The notes under the pieces are model-generated. The model was not told the origin of the DNA and searched no databases. It saw only the letters and a program-made list of their open reading frames with translations. A program made the translations under genes and the position numbers. Below, piece after piece: positions 55,678-64,000 of a stretch of 64,000 bases of DNA. The stretch comes from Halomonas cerina (GTDB lineage: Bacteria; Pseudomonadota; Gammaproteobacteria; Pseudomonadales; Halomonadaceae): the NCBI RefSeq assembly GCF_014192215.1, contig NZ_JACHXP010000001.1, positions 1-64,000 on the forward strand, given 5' to 3'. Numbering within the stretch: the stretch's first letter is position 1; every line of letters begins with the position of its first letter.

Positions 55678-56790
55678 ATGTTGAAAGTCGGTTTCGTTGG
55701 TTGGCGCGGCATGGTCGGCTCTGTGCTGATACAACGGATGGTGGAAGACGGGGATTTCCATGGCATCGAGCCGATCTTCTTTACCACCTCGCAGGTCGGT
55801 CAGCCCGGTCCCGATGTGGGCGTGGATGTGCCTGCGCTGAAAGATGCCTTCGATCAGGAGGCACTCAAGGCGCTGGATGTCGTCATCACCTGTCAGGGCG
55901 GCGACTACACCAAGGAGGTCTACGAGGACCTGCGCGGCAGCGGCTGGAAGGGCTACTGGATCGATGCAGCCAGCACCCTGCGCATGGCCGATGACGCCAC
56001 CATCATCCTCGACCCCGTCAACCGCCACATCATCGATGCCCAGTTGGCGCGCGGTACCCGGACCTTCGTCGGTGGTAACTGCACCGTCAGCCTGATGCTG
56101 ATGGGGCTCGGCGGGCTCTTCGAGGCCGACCTGATCGAGTGGATGACCTCCATGACCTATCAGGCGGCCTCGGGCTCCGGTGCCAAGCACATGCGCGAGT
56201 TGCTCAACCAGATGGGGGCGCTGCGCGATAGTGTGACCAGCGAACTTGCGGATCCCGCCAGCGCCATCCTGGATATTGACCACAAGGTCACGTCGGCGAT
56301 GCGGGGTGGCGACTTCCCCACCGAGAACTTCGGGGCACCGCTGGCCGGCAGCCTGCTGCCGTGGATCGACTCCAAACTGGAAAGTGGCCAGAGCCGCGAG
56401 GAGTGGAAGGCATCCGTCGAGACCAACAAGATCCTCGGGCTGCAGGACAATCCGGTCCCCATCGATGGCATTTGCGTGCGCATCGGCTCGATGCGCTCCC
56501 ACAGCCAGGCCTTCACCATCAAGTTGAAGAAGGACGTGCCCCTCGACGAGATCGAGGAGCGCATCGCGACCCACAATGACTGGGTCAAGCTGATCCCCAA
56601 CGACAAGGACGCGACCATCGACGGCCTGACGCCGGCTGCCGTGACCGGCACCATGACCGTGCCGGTGGGCCGCCTGCGCAAGCTGGCCATGGGCGGCGAA
56701 TACCTCTCCGCGTTCAGCGTCGGTGACCAGCTGCTGTGGGGGGCCGCCGAGCCGCTCAAGCGGATGCTCAAGATCCTGCGCGAGCAGTAA
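55678..56790 (+). CDS. asd: Aspartate-semialdehyde dehydrogenase
   Basis: 370-aa NADP enzyme that makes aspartate semialdehyde for lysine, threonine, methionine and peptidoglycan diaminopimelate. [20 protein letters not shown] follows TGGAGG; the catalytic Cys135 is in [16 protein letters not shown], at the same number as in E. coli. Full length. A terminator hairpin follows. leuB and asd are commonly adjacent in pseudomonads; here the Fap-like cluster lies between them. Confidence 0.96.
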   Translation: MLKVGFVGWRGMVGSVLIQRMVEDGDFHGIEPIFFTTSQVGQPGPDVGVDVPALKDAFDQEALKALDVVITCQGGDYTKEVYEDLRGSGWKGYWIDAASTLRMADDATIILDPVNRHIIDAQLARGTRTFVGGNCTVSLMLMGLGGLFEADLIEWMTSMTYQAASGSGAKHMRELLNQMGALRDSVTSELADPASAILDIDHKVTSAMRGGDFPTENFGAPLAGSLLPWIDSKLESGQSREEWKASVETNKILGLQDNPVPIDGICVRIGSMRSHSQAFTIKLKKDVPLDEIEERIATHNDWVKLIPNDKDATIDGLTPAAVTGTMTVPVGRLRKLAMGGEYLSAFSVGDQLLWGAAEPLKRMLKILREQ

Positions 56791-56826
56791 ATCGTTCGGG
56801 CTTTCTTGCTTCAGCCCTTCTCCAGC

Positions 56827-56859
56827 CACGGGACGTCTTCTTACGGGAGACGTCCCGTG
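56827..56859 (+). terminator. Terminator after asd
   Basis: CACGGGACGTCT (56827-56838) pairs perfectly with AGACGTCCCGTG (56848-56859), followed by TTGCGTTGG. The U-tract is weak, the stem strong. Confidence 0.7.
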
Positions 56860-56993
56860 TTGCGTTGGTAGGGGCAAGACAGGCGAGGGCGCACCAGTGG
56901 GCATAATATGGTACATAGGCATCATCATGCTTCATGAGATATGACCATGTGATGACATACGCTCGTCGGCGCCATCAAGGGATCAAGGGACCC

Positions 56994-59387
56994 ATGAAAC
57001 GCAAGCTGACATTCGCCATGCTGCTCTCACTCACCGTCACCAGTCCGCTGGCCCAGGCGCTGGGGCTTGCCGATGCCGAGGTTCGCTCGACGCTCGATGC
57101 GCCGCTGCGTGCCACGATTCCGCTGACGGGCAGTGGTCACTTGCGGCCGGGGCTGCTCAAGGTCTCGGTCGCCGATGCACGGGCCTTCCAGGCGGCAGGC
57201 CTCGAGCGCACCCCGTTGGCCGCCAGCGTGAGCCTGGATGTCAGGCGGCGCCAGGGACGCCTGGTGCTGGATCTTAGCACCCAAGGGGCCGTACGCTCGC
57301 CCTGGCTGGACCTGCTGCTGCGCTTCGACTGGCCTGAAGGCCAGCAGCTTCGTGAGGTGACCCTGCTGCTGGATCCGCCGGACTATGATCAGATGCCGGC
57401 CCTGGTAGAGCGAGCGCGTCCCGACGAGGCATGGGCATCTTCCCCCTCCTTCGATCAACAAGCGGAGCTTGAGCCGTCCGACCTGGCGTCTTCTTCTGCG
57501 GCCTCCTCCGTGGAGGAGGCCGCCGTCGGGCCATCCTCGACCGGCCCTGCCTGGGTACGACCCGGCGACACCCTCTGGGCGGTGGCCGGACGGTTGCAAC
57601 CCAGCACCGGTATTAGCCGGGCGCAGATGATGATCGCCCTGGTGGAGGCTAACCCCGAGGCCTTTGTCAGCGGCAATATTCATGGCCTGCGCGCCGGCTA
57701 TCGCCTGACCGTACCGCCCCGTGAGGCGATCCTGAGGCGTTCGGACGCCGAGGCAGCCCGCGCCGTAGAGACCATGACCCAGGCCTGGGCTCGCCGTGAG
57801 GAGGGGACGCCGGCCCCGGCAGGGCCCGAGGATGCCGGCCCACGCTTGACCCTCCTGACCGAGGCCCAGGCCAGCGGCGATGCCTCGGCCGGAGAAAGGC
57901 AGGCGGTCGGTGATTCGGACCGGGCAGACAGCACTCCGCCGGCCGATGGCGATGCAGACGTGAGTGAAACGGCACGCCTCGATCGCGGGGTGCTGGGGGC
58001 GCTGTATGGCTGGAGTGAGCCGGGCCCTGATACACGGCTGCAACGTCTCGAGCAACGCTGGCAGGAAAGTCGCGACGCGTTGGCGGCGGCACGCGCCGAA
58101 CGGGATGCGCTGCAGGAGGCATTGGGAACGATGCGCGAGGAACTGGAGGCGCTGCGCGGTCAGCTGACCGCCCTGGAGACGGTCGCTGCCGATGCGCCGG
58201 CCGTCCAGGCGGCGCCGAGCCAGGAAGCGGGGTGGCGCCGCGTCTTGCCGTCAGGGGGAGGACGCGCTCTGATACTGGGCGGCGCCGGTGTGGTGGCGTT
58301 GCTGGGCCTGCTGGCGTGGGTGCGTCATCGCCGCCGTCGTGAGGAGGCACCGCAGGTGGTGTTCGACCCGTCACCATCGGTAGGACAGCCGCCGAGCACC
58401 GCCATCCCGTCCGGCGGACGCCATGCCTCGCCGGCGCCGACCCACGCCTCGATGCCCCGGGCCGAGGCCATCAACGAGGCCGATATCTTCATCGCCTATG
58501 GCCGCTACGAGCAGGCGCGGGGGTTGCTGGAAGACAGCCTGGCACGCGAACCCGAGCGTGACGACCTGCGCCTCAAGCTGCTCGGGGTGCAACTCGAGCA
58601 GGGCGATCGCCAGGCGGCCCGCCAGCAGGCCGAACGGCTGCGTGCCCGGGGGGAGCCGGCGATCCTCGCCGAGGTGGAGCGCCTGCTGGCACGGCGACCG
58701 AAAGCGTCGACACCGCAGGAGGGAGCGGAAGAGCCAGCCGCTGCCGCGCAGGACGCCGAGTCGCCATCCGGCCAGGCCGCGAAGACGCAGGCGCAAGACC
58801 CGGTGGCCGGGTCACCGGCCACGGACCCCGAGGCCACCACGCCGGCGCCTGCCGTCCATGACGAGGCCGGGGCGCCGGAAGCCGAAGGCGAGCCGCGCAT
58901 GACGTCGGCATCGACGTCCCCAAGTCCCCTTGGGCCGGACCGACAGGCATCGGTTCACGAGACGGTGCAGGCGAGGCCGCCTCGCCGGAGCAATGCAGGA
59001 CCGGAGATCATCGACTATCGGCCGCCGGCGCTGGACCCGAACCCGCTCACTCGTCAGGAGACCCCCATGCAGCCGAGCGTGGAGTTTCCCGCCAGCGGTG
59101 CCGTGGGCGGCGACGACTCGTCACGAGGGCCAGGAGAGATTCCTTCCTCAGCATCACGGATCTCGGATCTGGAGGTGGAGGAGGTGGCCTTCCCGCCCCT
59201 GGAGCGGGATAATGCACAGTTTCACGTTGCGGCTTCCTCCCCCTCGACCCTGGCCGAGGCGCGCCGCCTGATCGATGTCGAGGCGTCCGGCCAGGCTCGG
59301 GCGTTGCTCGAGAACCTCATCGACGAGTCCGATGATCCGGACGCGCGCAAGGAGGCCCGCGAATTGCTCGACAATCTCCCGCAATGA
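56994..59387 (+). CDS. fimV: FimV-family polar/pilus assembly protein
   Basis: 797-aa inner-membrane protein linked to type IV pilus and polar organisation. Signal region MKRKLTFAMLLSLTVTSPLA, N-terminal LGLADAEVRSTLDAPLRATI block, a LysM domain (WVRPGDTLWAVAGRLQPSTG) around 180-240, a coiled coil, a membrane helix (ALILGGAGVVALLGLLAWV) and a long acidic, proline-rich cytoplasmic part ending in the FimV C-terminal TPR-like motif (ARALLENLIDESDDPDARKE). AAGGGACCC precedes ATG 56994. Its position after asd matches Pseudomonas. Confidence 0.9.
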   Translation: MKRKLTFAMLLSLTVTSPLAQALGLADAEVRSTLDAPLRATIPLTGSGHLRPGLLKVSVADARAFQAAGLERTPLAASVSLDVRRRQGRLVLDLSTQGAVRSPWLDLLLRFDWPEGQQLREVTLLLDPPDYDQMPALVERARPDEAWASSPSFDQQAELEPSDLASSSAASSVEEAAVGPSSTGPAWVRPGDTLWAVAGRLQPSTGISRAQMMIALVEANPEAFVSGNIHGLRAGYRLTVPPREAILRRSDAEAARAVETMTQAWARREEGTPAPAGPEDAGPRLTLLTEAQASGDASAGERQAVGDSDRADSTPPADGDADVSETARLDRGVLGALYGWSEPGPDTRLQRLEQRWQESRDALAAARAERDALQEALGTMREELEALRGQLTALETVAADAPAVQAAPSQEAGWRRVLPSGGGRALILGGAGVVALLGLLAWVRHRRRREEAPQVVFDPSPSVGQPPSTAIPSGGRHASPAPTHASMPRAEAINEADIFIAYGRYEQARGLLEDSLAREPERDDLRLKLLGVQLEQGDRQAARQQAERLRARGEPAILAEVERLLARRPKASTPQEGAEEPAAAAQDAESPSGQAAKTQAQDPVAGSPATDPEATTPAPAVHDEAGAPEAEGEPRMTSASTSPSPLGPDRQASVHETVQARPPRRSNAGPEIIDYRPPALDPNPLTRQETPMQPSVEFPASGAVGGDDSSRGPGEIPSSASRISDLEVEEVAFPPLERDNAQFHVAASSPSTLAEARRLIDVEASGQARALLENLIDESDDPDARKEARELLDNLPQ

Positions 59388-59394
59388 AGGCCGA

Positions 59395-60339
59395 ATGACC
59401 CTCTTCCAATCCCTCGACGACCGCCACCCCCTGACTGGCCGCCTGGCCATGGGCGTGGAATACGACGGCAGCGCCTACTGCGGCTGGCAGCGCCTCAAGC
59501 ATGCGGCCTCGGTGCAGGCGGCGCTCGAGACGGCCCTGTCGAAGGTGGCCAGCCAGCCGGTGAAGGTACACGCCAGCGGACGCACCGACTCCGGCGTCCA
59601 CGCCACCCGGCAGATCATTCACTTTGATCCCCCCGCGCCGCGCTCCCAGAAGGCCTGGGTGTTCGGCGCCAATGCGAACCTGCCCCGCGATGTCGCGGTG
59701 CGCTGGGTGAGGCCGGTACCCGATGACTTCCATGCCCGCTTCAAGGCGCTGGCCCGCCGTTATCGCTATGTGATCCTCAACCAGCCCAGCCGCCCGGTGC
59801 TGGAGCGGGCCAACGCCACCTGGTGTCGTGACCCGCTGGATGCCGAGGCCATGCACGTCGCGGCCCAGGTGCTGGTCGGCGAGCACGACTTCTCCAGCTT
59901 CCGGGCGGCCGGTTGTCAGTCGAAGACCCCCTGGCGCCACCTCCACTTCCTCGAGGTGCATCGGCACGGGCCCTTGGTGGTGGTCGATGTCCAGGGCAAC
60001 GCCTTTCTGCACCATATGATCCGCAATATCGTCGGGGCGTTGGTGACGGTAGGGCGGGGCGAGCAGGACAGCGATCATCTGGCGAGGCTGCTGGCGCTCA
60101 AGGATCGTACCCTGGGCGATGTCACCGCGCCGGCCTGCGGCCTGCACTTCGTCGACTCGCTCTACGACGCGGGCTGGGGGCTGCCCCGGGAACCGCTGGG
60201 GCCGAACCTGCTGGCCTTCCTCGGCGAGTGGACGGGCGAGCGCCCCCTGCCGGACTGCCCGATGGTCGAGTTTCGGCGGGGGCGGCCCGTGACCGCCGTG
60301 GTGGCGGAAAGGGTTCCGGAAGGAGATAGCCATGATTGA
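59395..60339 (+). CDS. truA: tRNA pseudouridine(38-40) synthase
   Basis: 314-aa enzyme modifying the tRNA anticodon stem. MGVEYDGSAYCGWQRLKHAA near the start, the catalytic aspartate in HASGRTDSGVHATRQ and the C-terminal NAFLHHMIRNIVGALVTVGR. ATG 59395 follows GAAGG; the frame upstream lies within fimV. It overlaps trpF by 8 bp. Confidence 0.95.
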   Translation: MTLFQSLDDRHPLTGRLAMGVEYDGSAYCGWQRLKHAASVQAALETALSKVASQPVKVHASGRTDSGVHATRQIIHFDPPAPRSQKAWVFGANANLPRDVAVRWVRPVPDDFHARFKALARRYRYVILNQPSRPVLERANATWCRDPLDAEAMHVAAQVLVGEHDFSSFRAAGCQSKTPWRHLHFLEVHRHGPLVVVDVQGNAFLHHMIRNIVGALVTVGRGEQDSDHLARLLALKDRTLGDVTAPACGLHFVDSLYDAGWGLPREPLGPNLLAFLGEWTGERPLPDCPMVEFRRGRPVTAVVAERVPEGDSHD

Positions 60340-60988
60340 GCATGCCACCCCCCTGGCGCGGACCCGCGTCAAGATCTGCGGTATTACTCGACCCGAGGAT
60401 GTGGACGCCGCGGTGGCGGCCGGGGCGGATGCGCTGGGCTTCGTGTTGTGGCCGGGCAGCAAGCGGGCGATCGACGAAGCGCGCCTGGCCCAACTCGCCG
60501 CCCGGGTACCGGCCTTCGTTACCCGGGTGGGGCTGTTCGTGGACTCGGACCCGGCTCTGGTGGCACGATGCGCCGAACATCTGGACCTGGTGCAGTTCCA
60601 TGGCGAGGAGACAGCGGCCTTCTGCGCCGCCTCGCCACGCCCCTGGATCAAGGCGCTGCGCATGCGCGACGGACTTGACCTGGTCGCCGCCGCCGAGGCC
60701 TACCACGGGGCCCAGGCGCTGCTGCTGGATGCCTATCGCCCGGGCGTGCCGGGGGGCACCGGCGAGACCTTCGACTGGTCGCGGATCCCCGCAAGCCTGG
60801 CAAAACCTGTTATCCTCGCCGGAGGCTTGACGCCGGCCAATGTCGCCGAGGCCATTGGCACCGTGCGGCCCCTGGCGGTGGATGTGTCCGGTGGTGTCGA
60901 GGCCCGTTTCGGCGTCAAGGATAGTGCTCGCCTCCGGGCTTTCCTGCGGGCCGTGCGCGCCGCCGATGCCGCACGGGCTGGCGATTGA
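60332..60988 (+). CDS. trpF: Phosphoribosylanthranilate isomerase
   Basis: 218-aa TIM-barrel enzyme of tryptophan synthesis. RVKICGITRPEDVDAAVAAG carries the catalytic cysteine; GLFVDSDP, LDLVQFHGEE, LLLDAYRPGVPGGTGETFDW and LAVDVSGGVEARFGVKD are the usual blocks. AAGGAG precedes ATG 60332 within truA. trpB follows after 60 bp. Confidence 0.95.
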   Translation: MIEHATPLARTRVKICGITRPEDVDAAVAAGADALGFVLWPGSKRAIDEARLAQLAARVPAFVTRVGLFVDSDPALVARCAEHLDLVQFHGEETAAFCAASPRPWIKALRMRDGLDLVAAAEAYHGAQALLLDAYRPGVPGGTGETFDWSRIPASLAKPVILAGGLTPANVAEAIGTVRPLAVDVSGGVEARFGVKDSARLRAFLRAVRAADAARAGD

Positions 60989-61048
60989 CGGCTGTCCCGT
61001 GACCCCCGACCCCTACATCCCTTCTGACGACCCTGTGAGGTGTCTTTC

Positions 61049-62263
<1,215 letters not shown>

Positions 62264-62272
62264 GGGGCCAAG

Positions 62273-63076
62273 ATGAATCGTATCGACCAACGTTTCGCCG
62301 CGCTCAGGGCCGAGGGGCGCAAGGCACTGATTCCCTATATCACCGCCGGGGATCCATCCCCCGAGCATACCGTAGGCTTCATGCATGCCCTGGTGCGGGC
62401 CGGGGCCGACGTCATCGAGTTGGGCGTGCCGTTCTCCGACCCCATGGCCGATGGTCCGGTGATCCAGAAGGCCTGTGAGCGGGCGCTCCGCCACCAGGTG
62501 CGCCTGTCGCACCTGTTCGAGATGGTCCGCGAGTTCCGCCAGCAGGACACCGAGACGCCGGTGGTGCTGATGGGCTACCTGAACCCCATCGAGCGCATCG
62601 GCCTCGAGCCGTTCGCCGATCAGGCGGCGGCCGCGGGCATCGACGGCGTGCTGACCGTGGACATGCCACCGGAAGAGGCCGAGGAGTTTGGCCCGGTGCT
62701 CAAGGCCCGTGGCTTGGCCTCGATCTTCCTGGTGGCCCCTACCACTTCGCGTGCCCGGGCCGCTACAATATGCGCCCATGGCGAGGGATATCTCTACTAC
62801 GTATCGCTCAAGGGCGTGACCGGCTCCGCCACCCTCAATGCCGGCGACGTGGCCGAGCACCTGGCGCCGCTGCGCGAGATGACCGACCTGCCGCTGTGCG
62901 TGGGCTTCGGGATCCGTGACGGGGCTTCCGCCGCCGAGGTGGGGCAGGTGGCCGACGGCGTCATCGTGGGCTCGGCCCTGGTCAACCGGATCGCCGAGTA
63001 TGCCGAGCGTCCGGAGGCGATCCCCGCTGCCCTGGAGACCGTGCTGGGCGAGATGCGCCAGGCACTGGATGCTTGA
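62273..63076 (+). CDS. trpA: Tryptophan synthase alpha chain
   Basis: 267-aa TIM-barrel enzyme that cleaves indole-3-glycerol phosphate. [20 protein letters not shown], the catalytic glutamate in [20 protein letters not shown], then [12 protein letters not shown] and [26 protein letters not shown] precedes ATG 62273. Full length. Confidence 0.96.
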   Translation: MNRIDQRFAALRAEGRKALIPYITAGDPSPEHTVGFMHALVRAGADVIELGVPFSDPMADGPVIQKACERALRHQVRLSHLFEMVREFRQQDTETPVVLMGYLNPIERIGLEPFADQAAAAGIDGVLTVDMPPEEAEEFGPVLKARGLASIFLVAPTTSRARAATICAHGEGYLYYVSLKGVTGSATLNAGDVAEHLAPLREMTDLPLCVGFGIRDGASAAEVGQVADGVIVGSALVNRIAEYAERPEAIPAALETVLGEMRQALDA

Positions 63077-63106
63077 TCCGGGGCCTGTCCCCGACCGATT
63101 CGACCT

Positions 63107-63127
63107 GGCCCCCGCAGATCGGGGGCC
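63107..63127 (+). other. Small hairpin between trpA and accD
   Basis: GGCCCCCG (63107-63114) pairs with CGGGGGCC (63120-63127) around CAGAT. It lacks a U-tract and lies about 27 bp before the accD start; it may slow transcription or have no role. Confidence 0.35.
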
Positions 63128-63153
63128 GCAGCCTATACGGATGTGTTTCTGAC

Positions 63154-64000
63154 ATGAGCTGGCTAGACAAGATCGTGCCCTCGGTGGGCCGCATTCAGCG
63201 CAAGGATCGTCGGGTGAGCGTTCCCGACGGCCTGTGGCGCAAGTGTCCCAAGTGCGAGGCGGTGCTCTATCTCCCGGAGCTCGAGAAGCATCACAACGTC
63301 TGCCCCAAGTGTGATCACCACCTTCGCCTGACGGCACGCAAGCGCCTGGACTGGTTTTTGGACAAGGAGGGCCGTGAGGAGATCGCCGCCGACCTCGAGC
63401 CGGTGGATCGCCTTAAGTTCCGTGACTCCAAGAAGTACAAGGACCGCCTGGTCGCTGCCCAGAAGGAGACCGGCGAGAAGGATGCCTTGATCACCATTCG
63501 GGGCACCCTGGATGGTCTGCCGGTGGTGGTGGTGGCCTTCGAGTTCACCTACATGGGCGGCTCCATGGGGGCCGTGGTGGGCGAGAAGTTCGTGCGTGCC
63601 GCGACCCTGGCGCTGGAGGAGGGCATCCCGCTGATCTGCTTCTCCGCGTCCGGCGGGGCGCGCATGCAGGAAGCCTTGTTCTCGCTGATGCAGATGGCCA
63701 AGACCTCCGCGGCACTGGAGAAGCTCAGGCAGGCCGGCGTGCCCTATATCTCCGTGCTCACCGACCCGGTGTTCGGCGGGGTATCGGCCTCCCTGGCGAT
63801 GCTCGGGGATCTCAACGTGGCCGAGCCCAATGCCCTGATCGGCTTTGCCGGTCCCCGGGTCATCGAGCAGACGGTACGCGAGCAGTTGCCCGAGGGCTTC
63901 CAGCGCAGCGAGTTTCTGCTCGAGCACGGGACGGTGGACATGATCGTCCATCGTCGTGACATGCGTGACCGCCTGGGCAGCGTGCTGCGTAAGCTTACCC
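63154..64000 (+). CDS. accD: Acetyl-CoA carboxylase carboxyltransferase subunit beta (3' truncated)
   Basis: The first 282 codons are in the window. [20 protein letters not shown] is followed by a zinc finger with Cys31, Cys34, Cys50 and Cys53, then the carboxyltransferase core with [39 protein letters not shown] and [20 protein letters not shown]. It makes malonyl-CoA with AccA. Truncated only by the window edge. Confidence 0.95.
   Translation, partial: MSWLDKIVPSVGRIQRKDRRVSVPDGLWRKCPKCEAVLYLPELEKHHNVCPKCDHHLRLTARKRLDWFLDKEGREEIAADLEPVDRLKFRDSKKYKDRLVAAQKETGEKDALITIRGTLDGLPVVVVAFEFTYMGGSMGAVVGEKFVRAATLALEEGIPLICFSASGGARMQEALFSLMQMAKTSAALEKLRQAGVPYISVLTDPVFGGVSASLAMLGDLNVAEPNALIGFAGPRVIEQTVREQLPEGFQRSEFLLEHGTVDMIVHRRDMRDRLGSVLRKLT

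Overview
The window looks like a chromosomal segment of a high-GC gammaproteobacterium, most probably Halomonas or a close relative. I infer this from the block leuCDB - asd - fimV - truA - trpF - trpB - trpA - accD, the leuS-lptE-holA operon next to ybeL, and yjbEFGH and PA2778/PA2779-type genes. No rRNA, tRNA or CRISPR array was seen.

Layout. 1-95: end of an IS3-family element. 96-1020: long AT-rich leader with an RfaH-type ops element. 1021-30461: one large plus-strand exopolysaccharide (EPS) locus. It encodes a Wzc-type tyrosine autokinase, an initiating undecaprenyl-phosphate sugar transferase, a PglK-like ABC flippase, UDP-xylose, UDP-glucuronate and UDP-galacturonate enzymes, about seven glycosyltransferases, two paralogous P-loop proteins flanking a dead sulfotransferase, a HAD/UbiA-like pair, an AsnB-like amidotransferase, an EpsG-type polymerase, a transglutaminase-like protein, a Wzy/WaaL-family protein, TviB/WbpA, Pgm and Ugd. 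30566-34561 (minus): yjbEFGH, a second EPS-secretion operon. 35014-38230: small membrane protein, GNAT protein, DUF488 protein and the PA2778/PA2779 pair. 38426-42606 (minus): leuS-lptE-holA, with ybeL divergent. 43881-45693: PglC-like phosphoglycosyltransferase plus a FemAB-like acyltransferase. 45695-48119 (minus): a polytopic transporter and a LysR regulator. 48370-51662: leuCDB. 51798-55323 (minus): a four-gene Fap-like amyloid cluster with a consensus sigma-54 promoter. 55678-64000: asd, fimV, truA, trpF, trpB, trpA and truncated accD.

How the parts work together. Pgm, Ugd, the UDP-glucuronate decarboxylase and 4-epimerase, and TviB supply activated sugars. The sugar transferases start the lipid-linked repeat unit, glycosyltransferases extend it, the PglK-like ABC protein probably flips it, EpsG/Wzy-like proteins polymerise it, and Wzc controls chain length and export. 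No wza, wzb or wzx is visible, so outer-membrane export must be encoded elsewhere. EPS, YjbEFGH and Fap-like genes lie within 55 kb, so the window reads as a biofilm-matrix region wrapped around amino-acid biosynthesis genes.

The most interesting signals are: (i) the sigma-54-driven, reduced Fap-like amyloid cluster inserted between leuB and asd; (ii) six intergenic tandem arrays, all with 7-bp periodicity but different unit sequences; (iii) a sulfotransferase pseudogene between two homologous P-loop proteins; (iv) an ops element heading the EPS locus. All identifications come from reading motifs by eye; no database search was run.
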